A stretch of DNA of 64,000 bases from Tausonia pullulans (lineage: Eukaryota > Basidiomycota > Tremellomycetes > Cystofilobasidiales > Mrakiaceae), in the NCBI GenBank assembly GCA_951802195.1, contig OX637622.1, positions 248,001-312,000 on the forward strand, read 5' to 3'. Made by a program: the position numbers and the translations under genes. The notes beneath the pieces were generated by a model that was given only the letters and a program-made list of their open reading frames with translations, was not told where the DNA came from and ran no database searches. Within the stretch, counting starts at the first letter, position 1; each line of letters opens with the position of its first letter. Shown piece after piece: positions 54,750 through 64,000 of this stretch.

Positions 54750-57700
54750 CTAAACGTCGACTCGATCCCCAATCCCCCCGAAGACGGCTCCACTTCTCTT
54801 CTTCGAATACGCCAGCGCCGCAGCATCTCGGAACTTCGGGTGGATCGTCCTCGGGGACGTTGGCAGCGGAGGCGAAGCGCGTCGGATAGGCGGGGGAGGT
54901 GAGCGGGAGCGGAAGCGCCTGATGTCACCGTCGCCTGGAGAGAGAGGGAATGGTTCGGAGATGGACGTTGGAAGCGTTGGGCGTTGGGAGCGGGAGGAGC
55001 GTAGAGGTGGAGGGGATTGCAGGACGAAAGGCGCTGGGGCTGGGGCCGAGAGAGGGGGAGAGCGCACACGAGGGGTGGTTGGGGGAGAAGCTTCAGTGGT
55101 ATCGTAGTATGAGTTGAAAGAAGGAATAGCAGCGTGAGGAGGGGGTAGTGTCAAGGGAGGGTACTTCGTGGTCTCCATCTTCGGGCTAAACGTCGCCGAG
55201 GATGAAGGAGACCGCGTCACGAAGGCGAGACGGCCGGCCGTCTCATCGGAGAAGGGAGGTGGAGCCGGGAGGGAGAGCGAGACGTTGAGACTTATTGCGT
55301 CATAAGGAGCGCGAACGGAGGTCGTCCGAGTTGCCGTGAGGAGATGAGGTGAAGGTGCCACAGCCCGGCTAGGTGGCATGGGGTGCGATGAGAAGGACGA
55401 AGACGATGATGTCGTGGAGGCTAACGAAGTCACCGAGTCCGCTCGTGGAGGTGGCGGGGTGGAGAAACCACTCGCCTCATCCTCCTCTGACTGGGCGGTG
55501 GCGGGCCGACGCATCGCAATCTCCCAACGCGTCTCGTCCACTCGGTCGAACACGCATTTGACTTCGACAATCCAGCCATCTCGGTTGTCGTTGATCTCTG
55601 TTTCTTCGACTACCGACGCCTCCCTGGTCTCTCCCTCGCTGTCTCCACCATTGCGCAGCATCACCCGGGCGTGGTGGTCGAGGGCGACAGCGATGGTAGC
55701 GGTGCTAGGTAGGGACGGCGAAGGAGGGATCCGCCCAGGCAGGGGCAGATCGTGAAACGCCATCGATCGTGGAAGCGACCGAGGCATCGCCGCGTGCTTG
55801 AACGTCGTAGCCGTTGAGGGCGCTGAGGAGGAGGTCTCATACGCCCAGCCAAGCGCTGAGATGTTCGACGATGCCGCAGAGTCCGGGGAAGGCGTTGGAG
55901 AGGGGCCATGGGAGTAGATAGGCGTGCTAACAGTTCGAAGGTGGCGAGGAGCGCCGAGTGTGGCCGTCGTCGGAAGCCGGCGAGGAAGAGAAGGGACAGT
56001 CTGGGTGGTGATCGTCGTCGAGCTCTGGGAGCGAGTGTGCTGCAGGCCCAGCACGGTCGTTTCGCGGTAACTTCGCGCCTTCGGCGACGAGAGGGGAGGC
56101 CCAAAATGGTTCTTGCTGCTCCTTCGCCGGGCAATCAATGATGGCTGCAACATGGGGTCGCCGAACTCGCCAAACTCGTACTTGCCGTCGGAGTACTGGA
56201 GCGGACCGGATGGTGAAACGAACGTACTCGACAGAGGGGGTCGCGCGATGTTGTCGTTGTCTCCTCCACGCGGAGGCGGAGATCGAAAGGCAGTCGGTGA
56301 GAGCGACTCTCCTCGTCGATGGAAGGGTGAGGTTGGTGGCGGAGTAGAGGCAGCGGATGAAGAGAGCTGGTCGTCTCCACTCTGGAAAAAGAGCGTGTCG
56401 ATCGAGCGTGTCGGCGAGCTCGTTTCGCGAGCGTGCCCCCCATCGGCCGCTAAGCTTGTGCGACGTGGAGGAGGCGTCTTGAGAACGCTGTTGGGGAATT
56501 GGATGGGCGTCACTGGTGGCAAGGTTGATGAGGGAGCGGAGAGCGACGCGCGAGTGCCAAAGACAGCGTCAATCCTGGGGACGGACGTCTCTGGCGTCAA
56601 CATGACAGTCGAGGATGCGCTGCCTTGCTCCCCTCGAGCGCGTTCGATCGGACCGGACATTGGAAGCCGTATGGGGGGGCGAGTGGGCGAGAGAGGCTGA
56701 TGGATGCGCCAACCCTTGAAGTCTGGCTTGCCTTCCTGAGGACGGAGGAGGCGATCGAGCGAAAGTCGGACGGTCTCTTGGGGGAGCTCGTTGCTCCATC
56801 TCTTTTCCCTTGTCTGGTCCTCTGCTGTTGCATGCGATTTCCTCTTCCCCTCTGCTTCCTCCATCTTCTTCTTTGGTGTCGATGGCGCCAGATTCTCGAT
56901 GACCGACACATCATCGTAGTCCTCCCGCGTCCGACTCGGCGAGAAGCCGCTTGCGTTGTCCTCATGCGCCTGGCCGTCCTTCGGACTGCTGAGGACAACC
57001 GGTGGGCCCAGCGCTGTAAGCCCTTTTCCTACTTCACCATCCGAGGGCGCCGCTATCACAGCAGCAGCAGCGGCTGCATCCGCTGAAGGTCGCCCGTGGA
57101 TTGAAGTCGGGAGGCGGGAACCGGTAGATGACCTAGACGAGACGGCGATGCGCGATGCAGGCAAGACTAAGGTGGATCGAGGAGTTGACGACCCGCTCGA
57201 GGCAGACGCAGAGTTGCGAGAGGTTGTGATTCGGCGAAGAAGGTTCGACGCTCGCCCCCCAGGCTGTTGCTGCTTCCCATTTACCGGCGTCGTGGATGTG
57301 TTAGACGATTCCGCCCGATCAGGGTTGGCGGCTGCCACGGTCTTGAGCGGAGGAGGAGAGAGCACCGTCCCCGACGCCATTATCGTCTTCCCCGGCGGCT
57401 CAGCCGCCGAACGGGACGCTGGCAGATGAGAGGGGGCCTTCTGACGCGTTGGGGTGGATGGCGGCTTGATCCTCGATTCACGGCCGGCGGCGGATGGGGC
57501 GATGTCACCAGAGGAAGCCGCCGCCATCGTCGCCTTCGCAGGTGGCCGAATGCTGCTGCTCGTCATGGGCGACGCCGGGGGCGATTTGCTGCTTCTGCTA
57601 ACGGCGTCTGAGGGGGAAATCCGCCCTGGAGCAGGCGAAGACCCCTTGTCGCAGCCCGTCTTGGATCTGGGCGAAGTGAGAAAGCCGAACACTGAAGAGG

Positions 57701-57767
57701 GAGGGAGGGCACACCGTGAGCGCGGACTCTCACCTGGTCAGAGGATCATCAGACACCCGGTCTCACT
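54750..57767 (-). CDS. Large disordered Ser/Pro-rich protein (980 aa) with a spliced start codon
   Basis: A single 2,942-nt frame runs from 57691 to the stop at 54750. It would start MFGFLTSPRSKTG, but its first codon is GTG in the genome, directly after a TTCAG acceptor. Splicing from A57767 across a 75-nt intron (57766-57692, donor GTGAGA, branch CTGAC) turns it into ATG and gives 980 aa. An internal Met at 57566 is the alternative start. The protein is rich in Ser, Pro, Thr and Arg, with many SP/TP sites (TPPPTSPFHR, SPTRSIDTLFF) that could be proline-directed kinase targets. Short ordered islands occur: DGKYEFGEFGDP, DGWIVEVKCVFDRVDETRWE (probably a beta-rich segment) and the end FRDAAALAYSKKRSGAVFGG. 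I recognise no family. Confidence 0.65.
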
Positions 57768-58547
57768 GCGTGGTGACTGGGGCCGGTCTCGGTCAGGGTG
57801 GATGGGATTGGCTGGAGGACAGTGGGATCGATCCTCGGATGTCGATCCGAACGGCCCTGCACGGGGGTGGGGCCGAGGAGACGCGTCGGTTGCTTGTGGG
57901 TCGGGTGGTTGAGGGTGGAGTGAGGCTGAGACTTAAGATGCGCGGAAAGGGAACTGGCTCGCCGGCCCTTCGCACTCGCTCTCCGCCCTGACAGGTCGTC
58001 GGCCGTGGGCGAACCTTTCTCATATTCAGTGCTTCCTCGTCAAATTGGTCCTGTGATCGGATGCGCTGGCGGCGCTCTCGCTTCCAGCTTCGCGCAGACC
58101 AGGGCTAAAGCAACAGACTGAGGAGTCCTTGCTGGAGAACGAACAAGGGCGCCGTCTGGACCTGTCAATCCGGCCGGCCGCCGGCAAGCTGCTCCTTTGT
58201 CTCACGTTCCTTGACTTCCTCTGGAGGTTTCGGTTGCGTTACCTCTAGCGGTGACCTTGTCTTGAAACGCCTAGCTTTAGTTTCCTGGCGATGAGCTTCG
58301 CGCTGCACTTTGAAAGTGTAACGTTGATGTTGAGACAAGGTCAACACAAAGGCACGGTCTGTCTCTGAATCAAAATATGATTGTCCTTGTTTGCCGATGT
58401 GGCACGCTAGACAATAATCCGCTGCCTGCCCAGCGAACTAGCTGCAAAGATAAGGGGATAAGTAAAGCGTCCAGATGTCACAGAAACTGACTTCCGATCC
58501 AAGCTAATCAAGGCAGAGCAAAGCAAAGTAATGCTTGCAAAAGCATA
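57768..58547. other. Intergenic, promoter of the disordered-protein gene and 3' flank of tRNA-Leu
   Basis: GC-rich to about 58020, then AT-richer unique sequence up to the tRNA. No supported gene. Confidence 0.35.
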
Positions 58548-58639
58548 TGATCGGAATGGGATTCGAACCCATGCCCGTGAAGACTAGCGAGTTCACAAGA
58601 ACCTTAAGCTAGCGCCTTAGACCGCTCGGCCATCCGACC
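58548..58639 (-). tRNA. tRNA-Leu(TAA) with a 14-nt intron
   Basis: Minus strand: acceptor GGTCGGA/TCCGATC, D-arm GGCCGAGCGGTCTAAGGC typical of type II tRNAs, anticodon stem GCTAG/CTAGT with loop CTTAAG (anticodon TAA), a short intron at 37/38, a long variable arm, T-arm ATGGGTTCGAATCCCAT. TTTT lies downstream on the minus strand. Confidence 0.9.
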
Positions 58640-58710
58640 ACTGAACATTGATGATAATAAGACGATTGTATTCCTAGATATTCACTTCTGATAATCTGCT
58701 CAAAAGTTCT

Positions 58711-58768
58711 TACATATAGGGTTACCTCGTTCTCTACGTATAACTCATGACTTAAATACAAAAAAAAT
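58711..58768 (+). repeat. A-tailed dispersed repeat, copy C (3' end only)
   Basis: Short copy of the shared 3' block (AGGGTTACCTCGTTCTCTACG, CTCATGACTTAAATAC, A-run), starting about 71 bp from the 5' end of tRNA-Leu and pointing away from it. Confidence 0.75.
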
Positions 58769-58778
58769 CAAGTTAGAA

Positions 58779-59012
58779 CCACCATCCCCGGTGGTTCGAC
58801 CAACCCCCCCCCCCCCTCACTGCGCCCATCACGCCGTCCGGCCAACCATCCCCAGTGGTTCGGCCAACCCTCTTCCCACGGCGCCTCGCCCGACGTTCTC
58901 GCGCTCGGTCATGTCCGCTCTCCCTCTATCTAGCTACAACTCGCTATCTCTCATAGGGTTACCTCGTCATCTACGTGGTAATTCATGACTTAAATACAAA
59001 CAAACAAAAAAA
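58779..59012 (+). repeat. A-tailed dispersed repeat, copy D (GGTTCGA-leader type)
   Basis: Near-identical to copy B over about 230 bp: CGGTGGTTCGACCAACC, CCAGTGGTTCGGCC, CGACGTTCTCGCGCTCGGTC, CTATCTAGCTACAACTCGC and the shared 3' block with an AAACAAAC tail. Abuts copy C. Confidence 0.82.
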
Positions 59013-59040
59013 GGTATTCCCTTGAAGAAGGGGATTATAA

Positions 59041-59218
59041 TGGGTGACTTAAATACAAAAAATATAATGGGCTTCCGATCATTCCCCTCTCTTGCTTTCC
59101 TTCCATCTTTCTTTCATTTTCGCATTCCCTCTATCTAGCTACGACTCGCCATTTCTTCTCTCATATAGTTACCTCGTCCTCTACGCCTAACTCATGACCT
59201 AAATGCAAATACAAAATC
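59041..59218 (+). repeat. A-tailed dispersed repeat, copy E (long-leader type)
   Basis: A short GACTTAAATACAAAA stub, then CTTTCATTTTCGCATTCC, CTATCTAGCTACGACTCGCC and a more diverged 3' block ending AAATGCAAATACAAAATC. Same subtype as copies A and F. Confidence 0.7.
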
Positions 59219-59511
59219 TTGAAGCATGAGGATTTGAGGAGCGTCGAACACAGAACTTGGAGAGGTGTAGCGCGGTGGGCTACGTTTTGCGGCGCAATAC
59301 TTCAGGCATCCTCATCCCGGATCCGATATGACTTACCCGACTACCACACAATTTTGAAACTGCGGGCCTAGCCCACCAAACCGGCTCTGCGCCTGACCAC
59401 TTCCGTGCCTCCGATCCTGTCTGTTCTCGCTCGACGTGGCTCGGATGATCTGCGCGGTTCACCTGCGCAACTTCCTCCTTTTCTTGCTCATATACCCTCC
59501 ATTTTTCACGC

Positions 59512-59650
59512 CCTCGTCTAGAGAACGCTCTTTTAATCATACATTGTTTTCTGGACTCTGACTGAAACTCGAACTGGACAAACCTGCCCAAGACCTCGAA
59601 GCGAGCCCGTGCCACCTCCATCACTTCAGTTCCACTCCACTTTCGACGCC
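59512..59650 (+). repeat. Diverged dispersed segment, copy 2
   Basis: Counterpart of 18991-19132, with the same ordered words (CTCGTC, GGACTCTGACT, ACCTCGAAG, GCCACCTCC). Function unknown. Confidence 0.5.
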
Positions 59651-59987
59651 CTTCACGTCACCCATCCTCCCCAGCCTTCAACCCACAGGCCAATTCTGAC
59701 ATATCATCCTTTCTCTCTCTCGTTGTCTCTCGTAGGATCAACCATCCTTCACGCGACGGAGAAGGCGCCAGACAGGTGATATGATGAAGCAGTAACCGAG
59801 GAGGACTTGCCGGGGATGGGGCAGGGGCGGGGGCGGGGGGCGAGGAGATTGTGCGGACAGACGAGCGTCGGTGCAACAACCGTACAAACCAAAGGGAGCG
59901 GTCATAATCATTCTTTTTATGTCCCAGGATACAGTCGTAGTATCCTTTGTTTCGCATTCATGTCAGAGTGGGTTATTTTGTGTGTGT
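59651..59987. other. Spacer inside the Leu-Tyr tRNA island
   Basis: Unique sequence with a G-rich run (GGGGCAGGGGCGGGGGCGGGG, about 59818). No gene seen. Confidence 0.3.
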
Positions 59988-60131
59988 GATTGTATTCTAG
60001 CCATGAGTCATTGTAGAGGACGAGGTAATCCAGTGAGAGGTGGTGGCGAGTCGTAGCTAGATAGAGGAAGAGCGAAAATGAAAGAATAAGTGGAAGGAAA
60101 GCCAAAAATGGGAATGGACATAATGGACATA
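59988..60131 (-). repeat. A-tailed dispersed repeat, copy F (long-leader type, inverted)
   Basis: Minus-strand copy: TTTCATTTTCGCTCTTCC, CTATCTAGCTACGACTCGCC, ATTACCTCGTCCTCTAC, GACTCATGGCTAGAATAC. More diverged than copy G. Confidence 0.7.
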
Positions 60132-60209
60132 AGAGAATGTAGAATGTCCACGGTAAAGAGCGTTGATTGCAGATGTCAGATGTAGAAAGTTGTGTGGAGG
60201 GGGGGGGGG

Positions 60210-60368
60210 TTTGTATTCAAGTCATGAGTTATACGTGGAGAACGAGGTAACCCTATGAGAGATAGCGAGTTGTAGCTAGATAGAGGGAGAGCGGACATGA
60301 CCGAGCGCGAGAACGTCGGGTGAGGCGTTGTGGGAAGGGGTTGGTCGAACCATCGGGATGGTGGTTGG
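60210..60368 (-). repeat. A-tailed dispersed repeat, copy G (GGTTCGA-leader type, inverted)
   Basis: Minus-strand copy starting CCAACCACCATCCCGATGG about 77 bp from the 5' end of tRNA-Tyr copy 2, running away from it and ending CTCATGACTTGAATACAAA. It lacks the second GGTTCG unit of copies B and D. Its A-tail position is now a C10 run. Confidence 0.8.
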
Positions 60369-60445
60369 GAGTAAGTGAAGTTGCAAAATGTTGAAACGTT
60401 CAGTCGATTGGGGTCATATATTTTTGTCTTTCAGATTATTACATC

Positions 60446-60536
60446 CACCGCTTAGCTCATCTGGAAGAGCGTCAGACTGTAACGTTATTTAAAAACACTC
60501 CTCTGAAGGTATCTGGTTCGATCCCGGAAGTGGTGA
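60446..60536 (+). tRNA. tRNA-Tyr(GTA) copy 2, 18-nt intron
   Basis: Exonic sequence matches copy 1 at 17172 base for base by eye (CACCGCT/AGTGGTG acceptor, anticodon GTA at 60479-60481, T-arm TCTGGTTCGATCCCGGA). The intron has the same length but several changes. A T5 terminator follows. Confidence 0.93.
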
Positions 60537-61055
60537 ATACCTTTTTGCTCAGGTTTCAGTCCTTCCGTCGAGAGACAGCCTTTGCAGACCTCTAGATTCT
60601 CGGACATCGGCTATGCGGTTGGTAATGCAGCCGAAAACCCAATTATGTCTACAGATTGCCTACCTACCGTAGGTAACGCTGCAAATCAAGACGATATCTG
60701 GACTGGGAGCGCGAGCACGCCAGCATTCGGGTTGTAAGTTGGTCTAAGGCCGTACTACGCGCACTCTAGAGGTGCGGCTCGCCTGTCAGAATGACATTGC
60801 TAAGTGGGCAAACCAACGGTCATGTAACCTTCCGAGCGTCCCATGATCTCGAGAGCGACAGTGCTAGTTATGGTCATCACCGGAGATAGAGCCGAGAAGA
60901 CACATAGGCGCCACATCATTTGCTGCCTGAATCTCATCGAGTCATCTCTCGCAGGCCAGCAGTAGGACGTCATTCAAGGTCATAGCTCAGAAACAAGATA
61001 CAGACAGTGAGTAAGAGAGTACACAAAGAGAAACTATCACACCACCAACTCCCAA
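60537..61055. other. Spacer between tRNA-Tyr and the Cys-rich gene
   Basis: About 520 bp of unique sequence including the 3' flank of the Cys-rich gene. No gene or repeat seen. Confidence 0.35.
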
Positions 61056-61518
61056 TCAGACAAGCGTCGCCTTGCCGCAGCTACACGACTCGCAAGGGGT
61101 AGCACGGCTAGGGCACTCGGAGGCGTCCTTCTGCTCACGGGAGGATATCACGTTATCGTCAGCGTCTGCTAGGCAATCCAGTCATCTTGCTCGCCCACAA
61201 CCTCCTCTCAAAAGATAAGACTCACAAAGACGGGCGTCTCCTTGACCCTGTCCTGGAATCGGTCGCATGTGCACTCAGAGGAGCATGGCTCGGTCCGGTC
61301 GGCGCACGAGGTGGAGAGGTAGTGAAACGCCCAAATAGAGCCCTTCTTGTTCGCCTTTCCGCAGTGGCAGCTGAGGGAGAGGGAGAGGAATGGTTAGGAT
61401 GTTTCAGAGAAGTGAGAGGAAACTAAGGGCAAGCTCACTCCTGGCAAGGCTCCGAGGCAGTAGCGCACGCGGGAGTGGCGTACTTAAGGCGGTTGAGGGG
61501 GGCGGCAGAGGACGACAT
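61056..61518 (-). CDS. Small modular cysteine-rich protein, metallothionein-like
   Basis: Three exons (61518-61439, 61370-61226, 61130-61056) total exactly 300 nt, or 99 aa. Twelve cysteines fall into three modules of the form C-x6-C-x2/3-C-x-C: residues 18-30 (CATASEPCQDCHC), 49-62 (CADRTEPCSSECTC) and 81-93 (CPSRATPCESCSC). Modules start 31 and 32 residues apart; each has Pro before its second Cys, and modules 1 and 3 end CGKA. CxC and CxxCxC groups are typical of metal-thiolate proteins, so binding of copper, zinc or cadmium is likely, by inference. Trp40, Phe42, His43 and Tyr44 between modules are unusual for a classic metallothionein. There is no signal peptide. Intron 1 cuts module 1; intron 2 lies between modules 2 and 3. 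About 110 bp upstream is an STRE-like palindrome. Confidence 0.75.
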
Positions 61519-61628
61519 TATGTGTATGTGTGTGATCGACGTGTGAGGTGAAGTATGTGAGAGAGGCGAGTCGATGTTTGGATGAGGGTGTGGTGGTTGG
61601 ATGGAAAGGCAGAAGGGAGAGATCAGCT

Positions 61629-61642
61629 CCCCTCTTAAGGGG
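61629..61642. promoter_or_regulatory. STRE-like palindrome upstream of the Cys-rich gene
   Basis: CCCCTCTTAAGGGG offers a CCCCT stress-response core on the plus strand and a near copy on the other strand, 111-124 bp before the ATG at 61518. The general stress element of fungi is CCCCT/AGGGG; use here is inferred. Confidence 0.35.
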
Positions 61643-62120
61643 GGCAAGAGGACTCAGCCTTCCCTGAGGTGGCTTCAATTGCCAAGGCCTTTCTTATCAA
61701 TAGGGCCCTTCCCATTCGCTCGTCGAAACTTAACGGCTCTGATTCGACCATCTTCGGGAAGAGAAGCCCTCGGAGCCCCTTCGGTGAAATCATCTCTGAC
61801 CGCCGGCCGCTGCTGCCGATGAACACTAGTCTTCCCGCATATGGGTCAACCTTCATTGGCGGAGAGAGTTCGAAAAAAAATAACGAACACTCATCGTCAG
61901 TTAAGGACCCTCCCCTCGCTGCGCGCGACCAGTCCTTCTCCTTTATGGCTCTCTCGGTTGGATGTCGGCGAGCTTCAAGGCTATCTGATCTAGCCTTTGC
62001 AGGAAGATGAAGGGTCTGGGTCTCTCGGGCGGGAAGCTTGAACTCCCGAATCGAGAGATGTTCGGTCAATGCCGGACTCTGCAGCGGAACAAGAAGAGAT
62101 GACTCGCTGTTGCACTCTCC
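61643..62120 (-). other. Unassigned coding-like stretch, possibly organelle-derived
   Basis: A minus-strand frame of about 160 codons, open from about 62110 to about 61635, has a natural composition (KVDPYAGRLVFIGSSGRR, ERMGRALLIRKALAIEATS) but no ATG near its start. It lacks the intron signals and C/G third-base bias of neighbouring genes, and the DNA is less GC-rich. It overlaps the promoter of the Cys-rich gene. I do not assign a function. Confidence 0.35.
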
Positions 62121-62196
62121 CTACTGCATATATTCGGACCCTGACACTCGTCGTCTGCCACGAGCAGCCCGGACGCGTTCCTCTCAGTGATGCGCG

Positions 62197-62566
62197 CTAG
62201 CCCGCTAAGTTTGACCACGTCCTACCCCGGATCAAGGGTGAGCTGGCGCTCAGCGCCGACTCCATCAGCCCCAGTGCCCTTCAGCTCATGGTCTCCCTGC
62301 ACCATCTCGACAACCATGGCGATGCGGCTCCCAACAAGAAAAGGGCCGCCTACCTTGGCCTCATCACGCTGGGTGTGGAAACCTTCACGCGCCACGTCAT
62401 GAGTGCAATGCTCGGCAGCGATTCCGTCTGGCCGCTGCCATGGGAAACCATGGGGAGATTGAGATGGTCGCTGAAGATGAATTGTCCAGAGTTTGACGGC
62501 ATGACTGATGCAGCATTGACGGAAAACCATGTCCCGTCGCCGTGCGGCCGATCTAGACATGGCTGA
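62197..62566 (+). pseudogene. Coding-like remnant of an unrecognised gene
   Basis: Open after a TAG near 62200, reading AKFDHVLPRIKGELALSADS, SALQLMVSLHHLDNHGD, KRAAYLGLITLGVETFTRH up to a stop at about 62566. The residue pattern looks like real protein with C/G-ending codons, but no start, upstream exon or family is evident. TAG at 62200 could instead be a splice acceptor, so a lost 5' exon is possible. Confidence 0.35.
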
Positions 62567-64000
62567 TAGAGTTAATGGCTTTTCTTCTAAACCTTGACCA
62601 GGTCATACCCTATGCTTCGCCCTGGGATCGATCATCAGAGGCACAGCGGCCCCTCCAACTTCGAAGTTCCCGGAATCCCATGCCTTGTCTGAGCACACCA
62701 TCGGCAAGCTCAGCAGAGCCAGCCTAGCAGCCTCAAAGAGCTGCGTATGTCCTTCAAGAACACAGTGTGTCTTCACTGGTCCCGGACTCGTACTGCTTAT
62801 TGTGCGGCGACAATGATGTCGCTCGAACATCAATCCGAATGCGATCTTGAGCACGCCGGGATCTCGGTCTAATACGAAATTCTGCTCAACTCTCCGATCG
62901 GCGGGATAGACTGGACGGCCGAGAAGACCGTTTCCTCGTGAAGGACCGGCGATGGGAGCGTATCTGCCGGGGGAGTAGACACGCGAGGCAACGAGGGGAA
63001 CGTGAAGGAGGTCGCTTGGCGACTTCGGCGTGGTGCATATCCACAGAAGCCTCCTGGGCGGGAACTTGAAAGTGAAGAAGAAGTTGTGTTGAAGGAGCAC
63101 TCAATGTGAAGATGGCGCGATATGGCTGTGCTTCGAAGAAGAATATAGCATGAGCTTGATGTCGAGCGCTCCTCGGTATAACGCCGCGCGAATTTGGGCG
63201 CTTTGAAGATGTATCACTCTACCAACCCTTGGCTTCTCATTCAGCAAGCCTTCATCTTTTATCCATGCCTCCTCACAGGGAAGACTCGCTCGTTGCAGTC
63301 TGCGAGGTCGGTGCGTGCGCAAAGCCCTCCGCAGTGAAAGCAAACTGAGAGACGCGCTGGACCTCACACCTCTCGAAATTTGGGCCGACATGGCTTAACT
63401 GATCCTCAACTCCTACCTCCCCCTTCCTCTCGCTTTTGGGTTTCCGGGATGTTTCCATTGCGGTAGGCCCTCAGTTTAAGAGGTGCCTGCAGGAGCATCT
63501 CGCTCAAGCCCCTAGCACCTTCCTCCTTTGACCGTGAGTCTTCTGTCTCTATCTTCATCGTCTGCTTCGTGCTTTCTCTTCCCCTCCCCTTCTCCGTCCA
63601 CCCCTACGTCGATGACTAGACATAATATTGTATTCACACTGTCTCACCTCGCTTTCGTTCAAGTGCCTTCGGGTGTGCGAGCGGGAGCCTGGAATGTACG
63701 CAACTCTTCATTGATATATGAGACCCAACTCTTTTCTCATTTATTCTGGCTTCTTCCGTAAACGTTTTCTTCAAGTCATCAGGCGTCTGACCTAGCTGTT
63801 CTGCTTTCTTTGACACAGATGTCCTCCTTCTCGGCCAGCAGCTCGCTTTGTCGGCTACCCTCCTGGTTAGTTCGCTCCCCCAATCACCCACAGCAATCCT
63901 CTTGCAGCTCTCCCAAATGATTATAACGTGAATTACCGCCTGAGCGGTCGTCCTGCGGGAAGACCGCTTTGTGACGATAAACCCAAGGCTGCTTTGCCAG
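62567..64000. other. Right-hand end, no supported gene
   Basis: About 1.4 kb of lower GC content with short frames on both strands. C/T-rich leader-like sequence occurs at 63525-63610. A gene may begin or end beyond the window, but nothing can be supported from this sequence. Confidence 0.35.

Overview
The window looks like nuclear DNA of a basidiomycete yeast, most probably a red yeast of the Rhodotorula/Rhodosporidium/Sporobolomyces kind (Microbotryomycetes). This rests on the high GC content with C/G-ending codons, dense genes, and many short introns of about 45-100 nt with GTGAGT/GTGCGT donors and a CTGAC branch motif before a pyrimidine-AG acceptor. The gene set also includes families lost from Saccharomyces (complex I subunit NDUFA6, a MARCH5-like ubiquitin ligase). 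The species assignment is inference. I see 18 protein-coding genes and seven tRNA genes, and no virus-like element, CRISPR array or rRNA.

Layout, left half. 1-450 (-) is the 5' end of an alpha-mannosidase (AMS1). It is followed by NOC2 (1231-4155 +), a KEL3/KLHDC4 kelch protein (5170-8356 +), a METTL14/KAR4-type m6A-writer subunit with a huge Gly/Met tail (8601-11325 -), and a conserved but unrecognised Ser-rich protein (11992-14982 +). 15-21 kb is a gene-poor island with five intron-rich tRNA genes (His, Pro, Tyr, Gly-GCC, Gly-TCC), simple repeats and short A-tailed repeats. Next come a YdgJ-like Gfo/Idh/MocA oxidoreductase (21196-22984 +), a class I CPD photolyase (23458-26420 +) and a 725-aa PPR-like helical protein (26547-28724 -).

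Layout, right half. ATP14 (30646-31582 +) and NDUFA6 (32798-33915 +) serve oxidative phosphorylation, and a 1,144-aa PPR-like protein (34691-38340 +) follows. Then come an AVT/SLC38-type vacuolar amino-acid transporter (38608-41164 +), the spliceosomal protein SLT11/RBM22 (41283-43009 -), a MARCH5-like RING-CH membrane ligase (43318-45570 +), a Ran1/Sks1-like protein kinase (48542-50534 +), the chaperonin subunit CCT8 (51400-54075 +) and a 980-aa disordered protein (54750-57767 -). A second tRNA island (Leu and Tyr, 58.5-60.5 kb) holds more copies of the A-tailed repeats. Close by is a small 12-cysteine protein with three evenly spaced four-cysteine modules (61056-61518 -). The last 2.4 kb shows only unassigned coding-like remnants.

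The genes do not form a cluster. Most are housekeeping: ribosome assembly, mRNA methylation, splicing, protein folding and mitochondrial function (ATP14, NDUFA6, two PPR-like proteins, the MARCH5-like ligase). The most unusual items are the modular Cys-rich protein, the repeats fixed about 70 bp upstream of tRNA genes, the Gly/Met tail on the METTL14 homologue, and a run of very small exons (7, 9, 15, 21 and 24 nt). One start codon appears to be created by splicing.
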